Shown: positions 46,538 to 55,291 of the stretch, one piece after another
How the letters are laid out: the number at the start of each line of letters is the position of its first letter
Numbering within the stretch: position 1 is the stretch's first letter
Notes under the pieces: generated by a model
Told to the model about the DNA's origin: nothing
What the model saw: only the letters and a program-made list of their open reading frames with translations
The model's database searches: none
Made by a program: the position numbers and the translations under genes
Assembly: GCF_027925025.1 (NCBI RefSeq)
Contig: NZ_AP027058.1
Location: 2,170,001-2,234,000 of the forward strand
DNA from: Limnohabitans sp. MORI2
GTDB taxonomy: Bacteria > Pseudomonadota > Gammaproteobacteria > Burkholderiales > Burkholderiaceae_C
Length of the DNA: 64,000 bases
Direction of reading: 5' to 3'

Positions 46538-47093
46538 CTCCGCGAATCTTTTCTGTGCTCACAGAGGCCGGATTCCCAAAACGATCTTGCAGCGGCCTGA
46601 AACTGTCAGGACGTTTGCGGCGTTTGCCTTCAACCACCCAATGCTCATCCACAAAAGCAGCCATCCAAGCCACCACCTCAGCAGGTGCAGGAACTTGATC
46701 CACATGCTCTTGCGCATCTAGCCAGCGCCCCGCGTCGTGATAGCTCAGACTCACCGCAGCAGGTACGGCCATCGGCTGATCCGACAGACGCGCCTCCTCT
46801 TCCATACGCCACAACACAAACCAGCAAGGTGCGGGTGAGGTGGCATTGAGGTAATACCCCTCGGCATCGTCTTTGAACAGCTCCACCGTGAAGCCAGGAT
46901 GCAGCCACATTTGCTCATCTTCCGTCTGACGCAAGCACCTTGGCTCTGCCCCGAAGTGCTCAGCGTGCGGGACTAAGTCGTGACCTGTGACATCGTGCAG
47001 CACCCAACGCCAAGGTTGCCAGCGGCTCATAGCGCCCGCTACGCGTTCGCGGCGCATCACGACAGCGACTTGAAGGTTGGGACGGTGAACCAT
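46521..47093 (-). CDS. DUF3305 protein of the FDH cluster
   Basis: 190 residues, no signal peptide. It matches DUF3305 proteins: VAVVMRRERVAGAMSRWQPWRWVLHDV at the N-terminus, GFTVELFKDDAEGYYLNATSPAPCWFVLWRM in the middle, and a C-terminal SYHDAGRWLDAQEHVDQVPAP region. It is the first gene of the FDH run and overlaps DUF3306. Function unknown; a role in assembly or electron transfer of formate dehydrogenase is inferred from the linkage. It is divergent from the repeat-protein gene, 157 bases away. Confidence 0.85.
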   Translation of the reverse strand: MVHRPNLQVAVVMRRERVAGAMSRWQPWRWVLHDVTGHDLVPHAEHFGAEPRCLRQTEDEQMWLHPGFTVELFKDDAEGYYLNATSPAPCWFVLWRMEEEARLSDQPMAVPAAVSLSYHDAGRWLDAQEHVDQVPAPAEVVAWMAAFVDEHWVVEGKRRKRPDSFRPLQDRFGNPASVSTEKIRGGGHVE

Positions 47094-47250
47094 GTGTGTG
47101 ATGTTAACGAAGCGCCAATGAGAAAGTAACTCACAAGAGTTAACTTATTAAATTTAGAAAATTTTTTCTGTAAATCGCTAAAGAAATTCAGTTTCGTGCC
47201 GATAGATAGGACGCTTGTTAATTTAAGTAGAAATCACAAAAAGGCAACCT
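47094..47250. promoter_or_regulatory. AT-rich divergent intergenic region before the repeat-protein gene
   Basis: This gap separates DUF3305 (reverse) and the 1454-residue repeat protein (forward). It is much richer in A and T than its surroundings, with GTTAAC at 47103-47108 and 47139-47144, and a run of A/T around 47145-47175. It must contain the promoter of the repeat gene; I cannot fix a -35/-10 pair with confidence. Confidence 0.4.
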
Positions 47251-50200
47251 ATGTCCACGATCAATAACGTCACACTCTCTGCAGCCACAGCTGGAACAAC
47301 CGCAACTGCCACTGCCGTGGACTTCGCCGCTCTCGATCAAACAAGCATCAAGGCTTTAGGTGTTGGCGTTTTTACAAGCCTGACGGCCACAGATGCAGCC
47401 AAAATCTCGGCCGATGCATTCGCAGGCATCACCAACGTACAGCTAGCAGCGATTTCTACTGCTGTTTTTAATAAGCTCACAACAGATCAGGTTTCTAGCT
47501 TGTCGGCTTCGCACATCACATCTTTAGCCACGGCAAAAATCCAAGCCCTCTCTACCAGTCAACTTGCTGTGATGGTTGAAACGCAAATCGCTGCGTTGAG
47601 TCAGACGCAAGTTGCCGCGCTCACCACCACACAAATCGGCAAGCTCTCTGAAGAGCAAATGGGTGCCATTAACAGCGTGGGTTTAACCGCACTGCAAATC
47701 AGCGCGCTGAGCACTGCGCAAATCAGCGCATTAACAACACAACAGTTGTCTAGCCTCAGCACCAGCCAAATCGGCTCTTTAGGCACAGACGACATGAAGG
47801 CGTTGAATGAAGAGCAAATTGCCAGCCTGACGAATAAACAAGTCTCTGCGCTTTCTACGCAACAAGTCTCTGCGTTGTTTGCGATGCAATCGCTGGGTTT
47901 TTCCACCTCGCAAGTTCAGAATATTTCCACGCGTGCCATTGCGGCGCTCACTACTGAATATCTCAAAAAACTCGATGAAAACGCAATGGTTGCATTGAGT
48001 GCCATGCAAGTCAAAGCGCTGACCAGCACACAACTCAATGGTTTAACGGATGAAAATTTTCAAGCCATTGAAAGCGGCGACATCGCATCCATTTCAGCTA
48101 CAACATTGGCGACGGTTAGCACTAGCAAAATAAATCGATTGACCAGTGCACAAGTCAGTGCGCTCACAACGGCGCAAGTCAAAGCCATGACCGTGGCACA
48201 AATTGGAGCGCTCTCCGAAGACAGCATCAAAGGCCTCAAAGCCATGCAACTGAGCTCGCTGTCGTCCACCCAAGTCGCAACCCTAAGCTCAGACCAACTT
48301 GCAGCATTCAGTACTTCACAAATTTCGGCCCTCAGCACCAGCGCTATCAGCAACATCAGTGCTAGCAAGCTTAAAACACTGAATGCGAGCTCCATTGCTG
48401 CACTCTCCAGCAGCCAAGTCAAAGCGCTGAGCACGGCGCAACTCAGCAACTTGACGGAAGAACAATTTCAGGCGATCGAAACCGCTGACATCGTAGCCAT
48501 CGCCACCTCCACTCTCACCGCTCTCGCGAGCGACAAAATTGGGGCCCTTACCAGCACACAAATAGGCGCACTGACCACTGCACAGGTTAAATCTCTTACA
48601 ACCACTCAAATTGGCTACCTATCGGAAGATGGCATTAGAGGACTCAAAGCCATCCAAGTCACTAATATGACTTCCGACCAAGTCAAAAAATTTGACACGA
48701 CACAATTAAGCGCACTCAGCGCCAGTCAAATTAATGCACTGAGCACGGCCGCCGTAACAAATCTTGAATCCACCAAACTTCAAAGTTTGGATGCCTCATT
48801 CATCAAAGCGCTTTCATCGACACAAGTCAAAGCGTTGACAACCTCACAAATCAACGCTTTGAGCGATGAGCAAATAGCTGCTATTGAAACAGGTGATATC
48901 GCAGCCATTTCAACTGCGATTCTGTCAAGTATCAGCACCAGCAAAGTGAGCGCAATCACAAGCAGCCAAATTGGTGCGCTATCACTCAGCCAAACCAAGT
49001 CCTTGACAACAGGTCAAATCGAAAAAATTTCTGAAGAGGCAATTGCAGGCCTAAAAACAGCACAACTGAATGGATTAAGCACGGCACAAGTTAAAGCTCT
49101 GTCAACTTCACAACTTTCTGCGATGACTAGCTTGCAAGTGCAAGCTATCAACACGGCAGCCATCAGCCAAATTTCGACAGACAAACTGAAGACCTTAGAG
49201 CCCAGCTTTATTCAAGCACTTTCGGCCAGTCAAGTTCGTGCACTGACTTCTACACAAGTCAATAATTTGACTGATGATCAAATTGCAAGCATAGACAGTA
49301 GTGATATCGCTAGCCTCAGCACATCCGTACTTTCAGCCATTACCACCGATAAATTGGTCGCATTGAACAGCACGCAAATCAGCGCGCTGAGCTCAACGCA
49401 AATTAAATCGCTGACCACCTCACAACTCAGCAATCTGTCTGAAGACAACGTCAAAGGCCTCACTTCCACGCAACTGAGTAGCATCACCACACAGCAAGTT
49501 AGCTCTTTAGCCAAAGAGCAATTCAATGCCATGAGTGCTGCGCAGGTTCAAAATTTAAGTACGGCGGCAATCAGCAGCATTTCAACCAGCACACTAAAGA
49601 ACGTGGATGCTGCATTCTTGACAAATTTGTCAGCCAACCAAGTCAAAGCGCTGACAAAGGCGCAAATTGACACTTTGGATGCCGAACACATTCAAGCCAT
49701 TGAGAGCAATGACATCGTTGCCATGACATCGGCAGTGCTGTCAACACTGGGTGACAGTGCATTGGCGGCCTTCTCAAGCAGCCAAGTCAACAACATGACC
49801 AGCTCTCAAATCAAAGCTTTGAACATCAGCAAACTGTCTGATGATGGCTTGAGTGGTTTGAAAGATGTGCAACTTGCTTCACTCACATCCACTCGCGTGA
49901 ATGAGCTCAGCTCAACACAACTTGGCGCACTCAGCACCGATCAAATCAAATCGTTGAGCACTTCCGTCATTGCCAACTTGGCATCTAACAAACTTAACAC
50001 TTTGGATGCATCCGTGTTCACAGCCTTGACATCGAGTCAAGTCAAGGCATTGACCACCACGCAAATCAACGCACTCAAAGAAGATCAGCTGCAAGGTATT
50101 GGGATCGATGACATTTCTGCCATCAGCACAGCCGTTTTGTCTACCATCGACAAAGACAAGCTGGTTCTCTTGTCTGGGGATCAAGTGGGCGCCTTTACGA

Positions 50201-51615
50201 CAGCACAAGTGCGCAGCTTAACGACTGCTCAACTTGAAAAATTTGGTGAGGAAGAAATTCAAGGTTTGTCTGACGCAGGTATTGCCGCAATTTCAACCAC
50301 TCAAATCGAAAAGCTCACATCCACGCAGCTCAACTACTTGGGCACGTCTCAAATTGCCAGTTTGTCTACCAGTGCAATCGCCAAGATTGATGCAACATCC
50401 ACCTTCAAATACTTATCGACAGACAACATCACCGCATTGAGCACATCACAGGCGAAGGCACTGACATCGACACAACTCAATGCCATGTCAACTAGCCAAC
50501 TGAATGCTTTAGAGGCTGAAGATGTAGCAGCCTTGAGCACACGCGAAATTTCTGGTTTAACTACTGCGCAACTCAACGCACTCACAACCGAGCAATTCGC
50601 AGCCCTGACGTCTGCTGAAATCAAAGCCTTGACAACAGATCAAATCGCAAAATTGACGACCGAAGATGTCAATGCGCTCGCCAGCGAAGCATTTGCTGCG
50701 CTCACCACTGATCAAATTCAAAAATTGAGCACAGATGTTTTGTCTAAGTTAGGGTCAGAACAGTTCCAAGCTCTTACAACGAAGCAAATCACGGCGCTAT
50801 CAACCAGCACCATCGATAAACTGAATGCCTCTAATATTCATGCGCTGTCCACTGAGCAGCTCACCAAACTGAGTCAAGCTCAAATCGACAAACTCACGAT
50901 TGGTCAGTGGTATGACTTAGACCAAAGTCAACGCGATGCCGTGACTGAGAAGAGCCGTCGCGTGAAGGAATTAACCAGCACGCTCTTGAATGCAGCGAGT
51001 ACAACCGAAGTTCAAACAATCGCCGCATCTGATGTCTCAAAAATCACGACAACCGATTTGGCAGCTTTGAGCACGACCAATTTCCAAGCCTTGACCACAG
51101 AGCAAATTGCGGCATTAACCACAACACAAATCGGCAATATCACCACCGACCAAATCAAGGCATTAACTTCGACTCAGGTTGGTTCAATTGAAACTACAGA
51201 TTTAGCTGTGTTGACATCGACCAAGTTGAACGCCTTATCGACCAACAGTGTGGCAGGCTTGACCACCGACCAAGTTGCCTCGTTGTCCACCGGTACGGTC
51301 AAGGGCCTAGACACAACAATCGTCAGCAACTTGATCACGGCCCAAGTTGCAGCACTGACCACTGCGCAAGTGAAAGAGCTAACAAGTTCTCAGCTGAACG
51401 CGTTAACAACGGCAAACATTAAGGGACTTGAAGCTGAAGATCTAGTCGTCATTGCAACCAGCACATTCAAGCTAATCAGCACAGACAACTTGAAAGCCTT
51501 GACATCGGATCAAGTAGCGGCGCTAACAACAGCTCAAGTTCACAGCTTGTTTGTTGACAGCGCCCAGGCCGCTACTCTAACCACCACACTTGGGTGGTCT
51601 AGAAACATCGTCTAA
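47251..51615 (+). CDS. Giant octapeptide-repeat protein with 136-residue super-repeat
   Basis: 1454 residues. No signal peptide, no cysteine, no recognised domain. From about residue 25 to 1440 it is built of octapeptides of form A/S-L-S/T-S/T-x-Q-I/V/L-x (well over 150). Between residues 264 and 1077 a higher unit of 17 octads repeats six times (starts at 264, 400, 536, 672, 808 and 941; steps 136, 136, 136, 136, 133). Each copy opens with a block like NLTEEQFQAIETADIVAI and has a marked GLK/LSED block. The first ~120 residues and 1078-1440 are octads outside that register, and 1384-1435 again resembles octads 1-7 of the unit. S/T-x-x-Q looks like a helix N-capping box, so a short-helix solenoid is possible; a beta-solenoid is the alternative. 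The C-terminus ends SAQAATLTTTLGWSRNIV. Codons differ between copies, so the repeats are old. No transport gene is adjacent. Confidence 0.93.
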   Translation: MSTINNVTLSAATAGTTATATAVDFAALDQTSIKALGVGVFTSLTATDAAKISADAFAGITNVQLAAISTAVFNKLTTDQVSSLSASHITSLATAKIQALSTSQLAVMVETQIAALSQTQVAALTTTQIGKLSEEQMGAINSVGLTALQISALSTAQISALTTQQLSSLSTSQIGSLGTDDMKALNEEQIASLTNKQVSALSTQQVSALFAMQSLGFSTSQVQNISTRAIAALTTEYLKKLDENAMVALSAMQVKALTSTQLNGLTDENFQAIESGDIASISATTLATVSTSKINRLTSAQVSALTTAQVKAMTVAQIGALSEDSIKGLKAMQLSSLSSTQVATLSSDQLAAFSTSQISALSTSAISNISASKLKTLNASSIAALSSSQVKALSTAQLSNLTEEQFQAIETADIVAIATSTLTALASDKIGALTSTQIGALTTAQVKSLTTTQIGYLSEDGIRGLKAIQVTNMTSDQVKKFDTTQLSALSASQINALSTAAVTNLESTKLQSLDASFIKALSSTQVKALTTSQINALSDEQIAAIETGDIAAISTAILSSISTSKVSAITSSQIGALSLSQTKSLTTGQIEKISEEAIAGLKTAQLNGLSTAQVKALSTSQLSAMTSLQVQAINTAAISQISTDKLKTLEPSFIQALSASQVRALTSTQVNNLTDDQIASIDSSDIASLSTSVLSAITTDKLVALNSTQISALSSTQIKSLTTSQLSNLSEDNVKGLTSTQLSSITTQQVSSLAKEQFNAMSAAQVQNLSTAAISSISTSTLKNVDAAFLTNLSANQVKALTKAQIDTLDAEHIQAIESNDIVAMTSAVLSTLGDSALAAFSSSQVNNMTSSQIKALNISKLSDDGLSGLKDVQLASLTSTRVNELSSTQLGALSTDQIKSLSTSVIANLASNKLNTLDASVFTALTSSQVKALTTTQINALKEDQLQGIGIDDISAISTAVLSTIDKDKLVLLSGDQVGAFTTAQVRSLTTAQLEKFGEEEIQGLSDAGIAAISTTQIEKLTSTQLNYLGTSQIASLSTSAIAKIDATSTFKYLSTDNITALSTSQAKALTSTQLNAMSTSQLNALEAEDVAALSTREISGLTTAQLNALTTEQFAALTSAEIKALTTDQIAKLTTEDVNALASEAFAALTTDQIQKLSTDVLSKLGSEQFQALTTKQITALSTSTIDKLNASNIHALSTEQLTKLSQAQIDKLTIGQWYDLDQSQRDAVTEKSRRVKELTSTLLNAASTTEVQTIAASDVSKITTTDLAALSTTNFQALTTEQIAALTTTQIGNITTDQIKALTSTQVGSIETTDLAVLTSTKLNALSTNSVAGLTTDQVASLSTGTVKGLDTTIVSNLITAQVAALTTAQVKELTSSQLNALTTANIKGLEAEDLVVIATSTFKLISTDNLKALTSDQVAALTTAQVHSLFVDSAQAATLTTTLGWSRNIV
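48040..50481 (+). repeat. Six tandem 136-residue (408-bp) super-repeats
   Basis: Starts at 48040, 48448, 48856, 49264, 49672 and 50071; the last copy ends at 50481. The first four are exactly 408 bp apart, the fifth is 399 bp (three residues missing) and the sixth 411 bp. The units are similar at protein level but clearly diverged in DNA sequence, as judged from the opening 48 bases of copies one and two. Confidence 0.88.
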
Positions 51616-51626
51616 AGAAGCACTAC

Positions 51627-51657
51627 AGCATCAAGTCTCTTTGGAGATCTTGATGCT
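51627..51657. terminator. Possible hairpin between convergent repeat gene and apbC
   Basis: AGCATCAAG pairs with CTTGATGCT, extended inward by TCTC/GAGA with one bulge. It lies just after the repeat-gene stop and covers the last codons of apbC. There is no clear T-run on either strand, so terminator function is uncertain. Confidence 0.35.
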
Positions 51658-52722
51658 AGGAAACTTGCTAGAAAAGTCCTTGGCTTTCGCAGCAATTTTC
51701 ACGGCAACTTGGCGGGCCACCGCCTTGTAGATGCTCGCCACTTCGCCATCGGGATCGGCCACCACGGTGGGTTTACCGCTGTCGGCTTGTAGGCGAATTT
51801 GCATGTTGAGTGGCAGCGCACCTAGGTAGTCCATGCCGTATTGCGCGGCCATCTTCTTGCCGCCGTCCGCGCCAAAAATGTGTTCAATGTGGCCACAGTT
51901 GGTGCACACATGCACCGCCATGTTCTCGACCAAACCGAGGATGGGCACGCCCACCTTCTCAAACATCTTGATGCCTTTTTTGGCATCGAGCAGCGCAATG
52001 TCTTGCGGTGTCGTGACGATGACCGACCCTGTCATGGGGACGCGCTGGCTCAGGGTGAGCTGAATGTCGCCCGTACCGGGCGGCATGTCCACAATCAAAT
52101 AGTCCAACGACTTCCAATTGGTCTGGCGCAGCAACTGCTCCAGCGCTTGGGTGGCCATGGGGCCACGCCAAATCATTGCCTCATCTTGATCCACCAAGAA
52201 ACCGATGGACATGACTTGCACGCCATAGTTTTCGAGGGGCTCCATGGTTTGACCGTCTTCGCTCTCGGGGCGACCTTCAATGCCCATCATCATGGGCTGA
52301 CTAGGGCCGTAGATATCGGCGTCGAGCAAACCCACGCTTGCGCCTTCGGCAGCCAAGGCCAAAGCCAAGTTGGCAGCAGTGGTACTTTTGCCCACACCGC
52401 CTTTGCCTGAAGCCACAGCAATGATGTTTTTAACTTGCGGCAACAAAGCCACACCGCGCTGCGCGGCATGCGCCACGATGTTGACCGTGATATTGGCTGA
52501 CACGTTCTCAACGCCCGCCACGCTCTTGGCTGCAGCAATCAACTCTTTACGAAAACCCGCAATTTGGCTCTTGGCTGGGTAGCCCAACACCACGTCAAAC
52601 GACACATCACCATCGTTGATTTGCAGGTTCTTCAACGCCTTGCTGGTCACGAAGTCTTTGCCCGTGTTGGGGTCAATCACGGTTTGCAGGGCAGCGGTGA
52701 GGGTTTGTTCGTTCAATGACAT
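51631..52722 (-). CDS. apbC: Iron-sulfur cluster carrier ApbC/Mrp
   Basis: 363 residues from the ATG at 52722. An N-terminal MIP18-type (DUF59) domain of about 90 residues (ALQTVIDPNTGKDF) is followed by a ParA-like P-loop ATPase: GKGGVGKSTTAANLA (deviant Walker A), DADIYGPSQPMMMG and a DMPPGTGDIQL motif; the cluster-binding CxxC is HVCTNCGH. It carries and delivers Fe-S clusters in the cytoplasm. The longer frame adds 40 unconserved residues. It is convergent with the repeat gene. Confidence 0.94.
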   Translation of the reverse strand: MSLNEQTLTAALQTVIDPNTGKDFVTSKALKNLQINDGDVSFDVVLGYPAKSQIAGFRKELIAAAKSVAGVENVSANITVNIVAHAAQRGVALLPQVKNIIAVASGKGGVGKSTTAANLALALAAEGASVGLLDADIYGPSQPMMMGIEGRPESEDGQTMEPLENYGVQVMSIGFLVDQDEAMIWRGPMATQALEQLLRQTNWKSLDYLIVDMPPGTGDIQLTLSQRVPMTGSVIVTTPQDIALLDAKKGIKMFEKVGVPILGLVENMAVHVCTNCGHIEHIFGADGGKKMAAQYGMDYLGALPLNMQIRLQADSGKPTVVADPDGEVASIYKAVARQVAVKIAAKAKDFSSKFPSIKISKET

Positions 52723-52777
52723 AAGAATTTCTTTACATAGGAATGCGCACAAGTCTAGCGCGAGACTTTTGACGCCG

Positions 52778-53065
52778 TTAGTTTCGACGAGCCACCCAAT
52801 AAGTTGCGCCTTCTGCGCCATACCGCTCGTCGTGGGGGACATCGCGTTCTAGCTCAAAAACGGAACCTAGCAACAGGTGCTGAGTTTGACCATTTAGGGT
52901 CAACCACATCTCGCCGCGCGTGAGGATGGCATGCACCGCAAACGGGTGGGTGTGGGTATCCAGCACAGTGTGAGGCGGCCAGTCGCGCTCAATCACCTCG
53001 TCAAACCCAGCGGCAAGGGCTTGTTGCTTGAATTGATCAAAGCTAGGCAAGTTCATGCTGGGCAT
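52778..53065 (-). CDS. Small cupin protein
   Basis: 95 residues (92 if the second ATG at 53056 is used). The cupin motifs are [25 protein letters not shown] (metal-binding H-x-H and E) and [17 protein letters not shown] (H). The stated role of this family is only sugar or small-molecule binding; no substrate can be read. It is divergent from metG (starts 49 bases apart) and lies 55 bases from apbC on the same strand. Confidence 0.85.
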   Translation of the reverse strand: MPSMNLPSFDQFKQQALAAGFDEVIERDWPPHTVLDTHTHPFAVHAILTRGEMWLTLNGQTQHLLLGSVFELERDVPHDERYGAEGATYWVARRN

Positions 53066-53113
53066 TGTCGAGGACTAGAATTAGCCCCCTTGTTCAAAAG
53101 GTCTTGCCCTCTC

Positions 53114-55255
53114 ATGTCTCAGCGCCAGCTATTTGTTACCACCGCCCTGCCCTACGCCAACGGCAACTTCCACATCGGCCACATCATGGAGTACATCCAG
53201 GCCGACATCTGGGTGCGTTTCCAGCGAATGCAGGGCAACAAAGTGGACTTTGTGGGCGCAGACGACACCCACGGCGCGCCCATCATGATTGCCGCCGAGA
53301 AGGCCGGCATCACCCCGCAGCAGTTTGTAGCCAACATCGCCGCAGGCCGCAAGCCGTATTTGGACGGTTTTCATATTCAGTTTGACAACTGGCACAGCAC
53401 CGATGCGCCCGAGAACCACGAACTGGCCCGCCAGATTTACCGCGACTTGCGCGATATTCCCGAATCACAAGGCGGCTCACTGATCGAGCGCCGCACGATT
53501 GACCAGTTCTTCGACCCCGAAAAGAACATGTTCTTGCCAGACCGCTTCATCAAAGGCGAGTGCCCCAAGTGCCACGCCCACGACCAGTACGGCGACAACT
53601 GCGAGGTGTGCGGCGCGGTTTACGCCCCCACCGACCTCATCAACCCGTTCTCCGCTTTGTCGGGCGCTAAGCCTGAGCTAAAGAGCTCAGAGCATTTCTT
53701 CTTCAAGCTGTCTGACCCACGTTGCGTGGAATTCTTGGAAAAGTGGACGCAAGACGGCAAGCTGCAAGCCGAAGTGGCCAACAAGGTCAAAGAGTGGTTC
53801 ACCGTGCGCACCAACCCCGATGGCACCACCAGCGAAGGTTTGGGCGACTGGGACATCTCGCGTGATGCTCCTTACTTTGGCATCGAAATTCCCGATGCAC
53901 CAGGCAAGTACTTTTACGTGTGGCTCGACGCGCCTGTGGGCTACTTGGCCTCGCTCAAAAACTTGCTCGACAAGCGCGGTGAGAACTACGACGCCTACAT
54001 GGCCAACCCTGCGTTAGAGCAATACCACTTCATCGGCAAAGACATCGTCACGTTCCACACGCTGTTCTGGCCCGCCATGCTGCATTTCAGCGGCCGCAAA
54101 ACACCCAACAACGTGTTTGTGCACGGCTTCCTCACCGTCAACAACGGCGAGAAGATGAGCAAAAGCCGTGGCACTGGTCTCGATCCGCTCAAGTACCTGA
54201 GCCTCGGCATGAACCCCGAGTGGCTGCGCTACTACTTGGCAGCCAAGCTGAACAACAAGAATGAAGACGTGGACTTCAATGCCGACGATTTCATGCAACG
54301 TGTGAACAGCGACATGATTGGCAAATACGTCAACATTGCTAGTCGCACCTCGGGCTTCATCGCCAAGAAGTTTGAAGGCAAACTCGCCTCAGGTTACGAA
54401 AACAGCTTGCAGGAAATGCAATTACTCAGCCTGTTTGCTGACACGCTGCCAGGAATTCGCAAAGCCATCGAAGCCCGCGACTACTCCAAGGCACTACGCG
54501 ACGTGATGATGCTCACCGACCGCGCCAATGAATACGTGAGCGAACGCGCACCTTGGGACTTGTCCAAGCATGCAGACAAACAAGTCGAGTTGCACACCGT
54601 GTGCTCATTTAGCTTGGTCATGTTCAAGCTGCTCACTCTCGCGCTCAAGCCCATCCTGCCCGACACAGCGCAGAAGGTGGAGCAGTTCTTCAACATCCCG
54701 CCTCTCACTTGGGCAGATGCAGACAACTTGCTCATCACACCCGAAGGCGAGCAAGCTGCCAACCGCATCAACCCAGCCGCCATGATGGGCGGACACACCA
54801 TCAACGCTTACCAACACCTCATGCAACGCGTCACCCCCGAACAACTCGAAGCCTTGTTTGAACCCCCTGCCGTGGTGGAAGAAAAAGTGACGCCCGGCGG
54901 CGAAGAAATTGCGCCCACCATCAGCATCGACGACTTCGCCAAAGTCGATTTGCGCATTGCCGAAATCGTCAACTGCGAAGCGGTGGAAGGCTCGACCAAG
55001 CTGCTGCGCCTCACGCTCGATGTAGGCGAAGGCAAAACGCGCAATGTGTTCAGCGGTGTGGCCAGCATGTACAAGCCCGAAGATCTCAAGGGCAAGCTCA
55101 CCGTGATGGTGGCCAATTTGGCCCCACGCAAGATGAAGTTTGGCGTGTCTGAGGGCATGGTGCTCGCCGCCAGCCATGCAGACGACAAAACTGATGCTGG
55201 CATTTATGTGCTCCACCCATGGCCCGGCGCAAAACCCGGAATGCGTATCCATTAA
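53114..55255 (+). CDS. metG: Methionine--tRNA ligase
   Basis: 713 residues from the ATG at 53114 (a longer frame from 52931 overlaps the cupin gene). Class I synthetase: HIGH at 20-23 ([12 protein letters not shown]), a zinc knuckle [23 protein letters not shown] near residue 347 ([10 protein letters not shown]), the anticodon-binding domain, and a C-terminal tRNA-binding domain (Trbp111-like, [20 protein letters not shown]) for dimerisation. It makes Met-tRNA for initiation and elongation. The SulP gene follows 36 bases later. Confidence 0.95.
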   Translation: MSQRQLFVTTALPYANGNFHIGHIMEYIQADIWVRFQRMQGNKVDFVGADDTHGAPIMIAAEKAGITPQQFVANIAAGRKPYLDGFHIQFDNWHSTDAPENHELARQIYRDLRDIPESQGGSLIERRTIDQFFDPEKNMFLPDRFIKGECPKCHAHDQYGDNCEVCGAVYAPTDLINPFSALSGAKPELKSSEHFFFKLSDPRCVEFLEKWTQDGKLQAEVANKVKEWFTVRTNPDGTTSEGLGDWDISRDAPYFGIEIPDAPGKYFYVWLDAPVGYLASLKNLLDKRGENYDAYMANPALEQYHFIGKDIVTFHTLFWPAMLHFSGRKTPNNVFVHGFLTVNNGEKMSKSRGTGLDPLKYLSLGMNPEWLRYYLAAKLNNKNEDVDFNADDFMQRVNSDMIGKYVNIASRTSGFIAKKFEGKLASGYENSLQEMQLLSLFADTLPGIRKAIEARDYSKALRDVMMLTDRANEYVSERAPWDLSKHADKQVELHTVCSFSLVMFKLLTLALKPILPDTAQKVEQFFNIPPLTWADADNLLITPEGEQAANRINPAAMMGGHTINAYQHLMQRVTPEQLEALFEPPAVVEEKVTPGGEEIAPTISIDDFAKVDLRIAEIVNCEAVEGSTKLLRLTLDVGEGKTRNVFSGVASMYKPEDLKGKLTVMVANLAPRKMKFGVSEGMVLAASHADDKTDAGIYVLHPWPGAKPGMRIH

Positions 55256-55262
55256 TTGGGTT

Positions 55263-55288
55263 CTGACCCCAAATACTGACCCCAAATA
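55263..55288. repeat. Tandem 13-bp direct repeat before the SulP gene
   Basis: CTGACCCCAAATA occurs twice in direct tandem and ends 3 bases before the SulP ATG. With the preceding TTGGG it can form a TTGGG/CCCCAA hairpin, like the GGGGTCAGACCCC-type REP elements seen in betaproteobacteria. It leaves no clear ribosome binding site just before the start. Confidence 0.7.
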
Positions 55289-55291
55289 CTC

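Noticed and set aside
47601..51362. Several reverse-strand open frames inside the repeat gene
   Set aside because: They are shadows produced by the repetitive codons; they have no ribosome binding site or family pattern.
51627..51657. Strong terminator between the repeat gene and apbC
   Set aside because: The hairpin is real but lacks a T-run on both strands, so I list it only as a possible terminator with low confidence.
52931..53113. N-terminal extension of metG
   Set aside because: The 61 extra residues overlap the divergent cupin gene and are not conserved; [17 protein letters not shown] is the usual MetG start.
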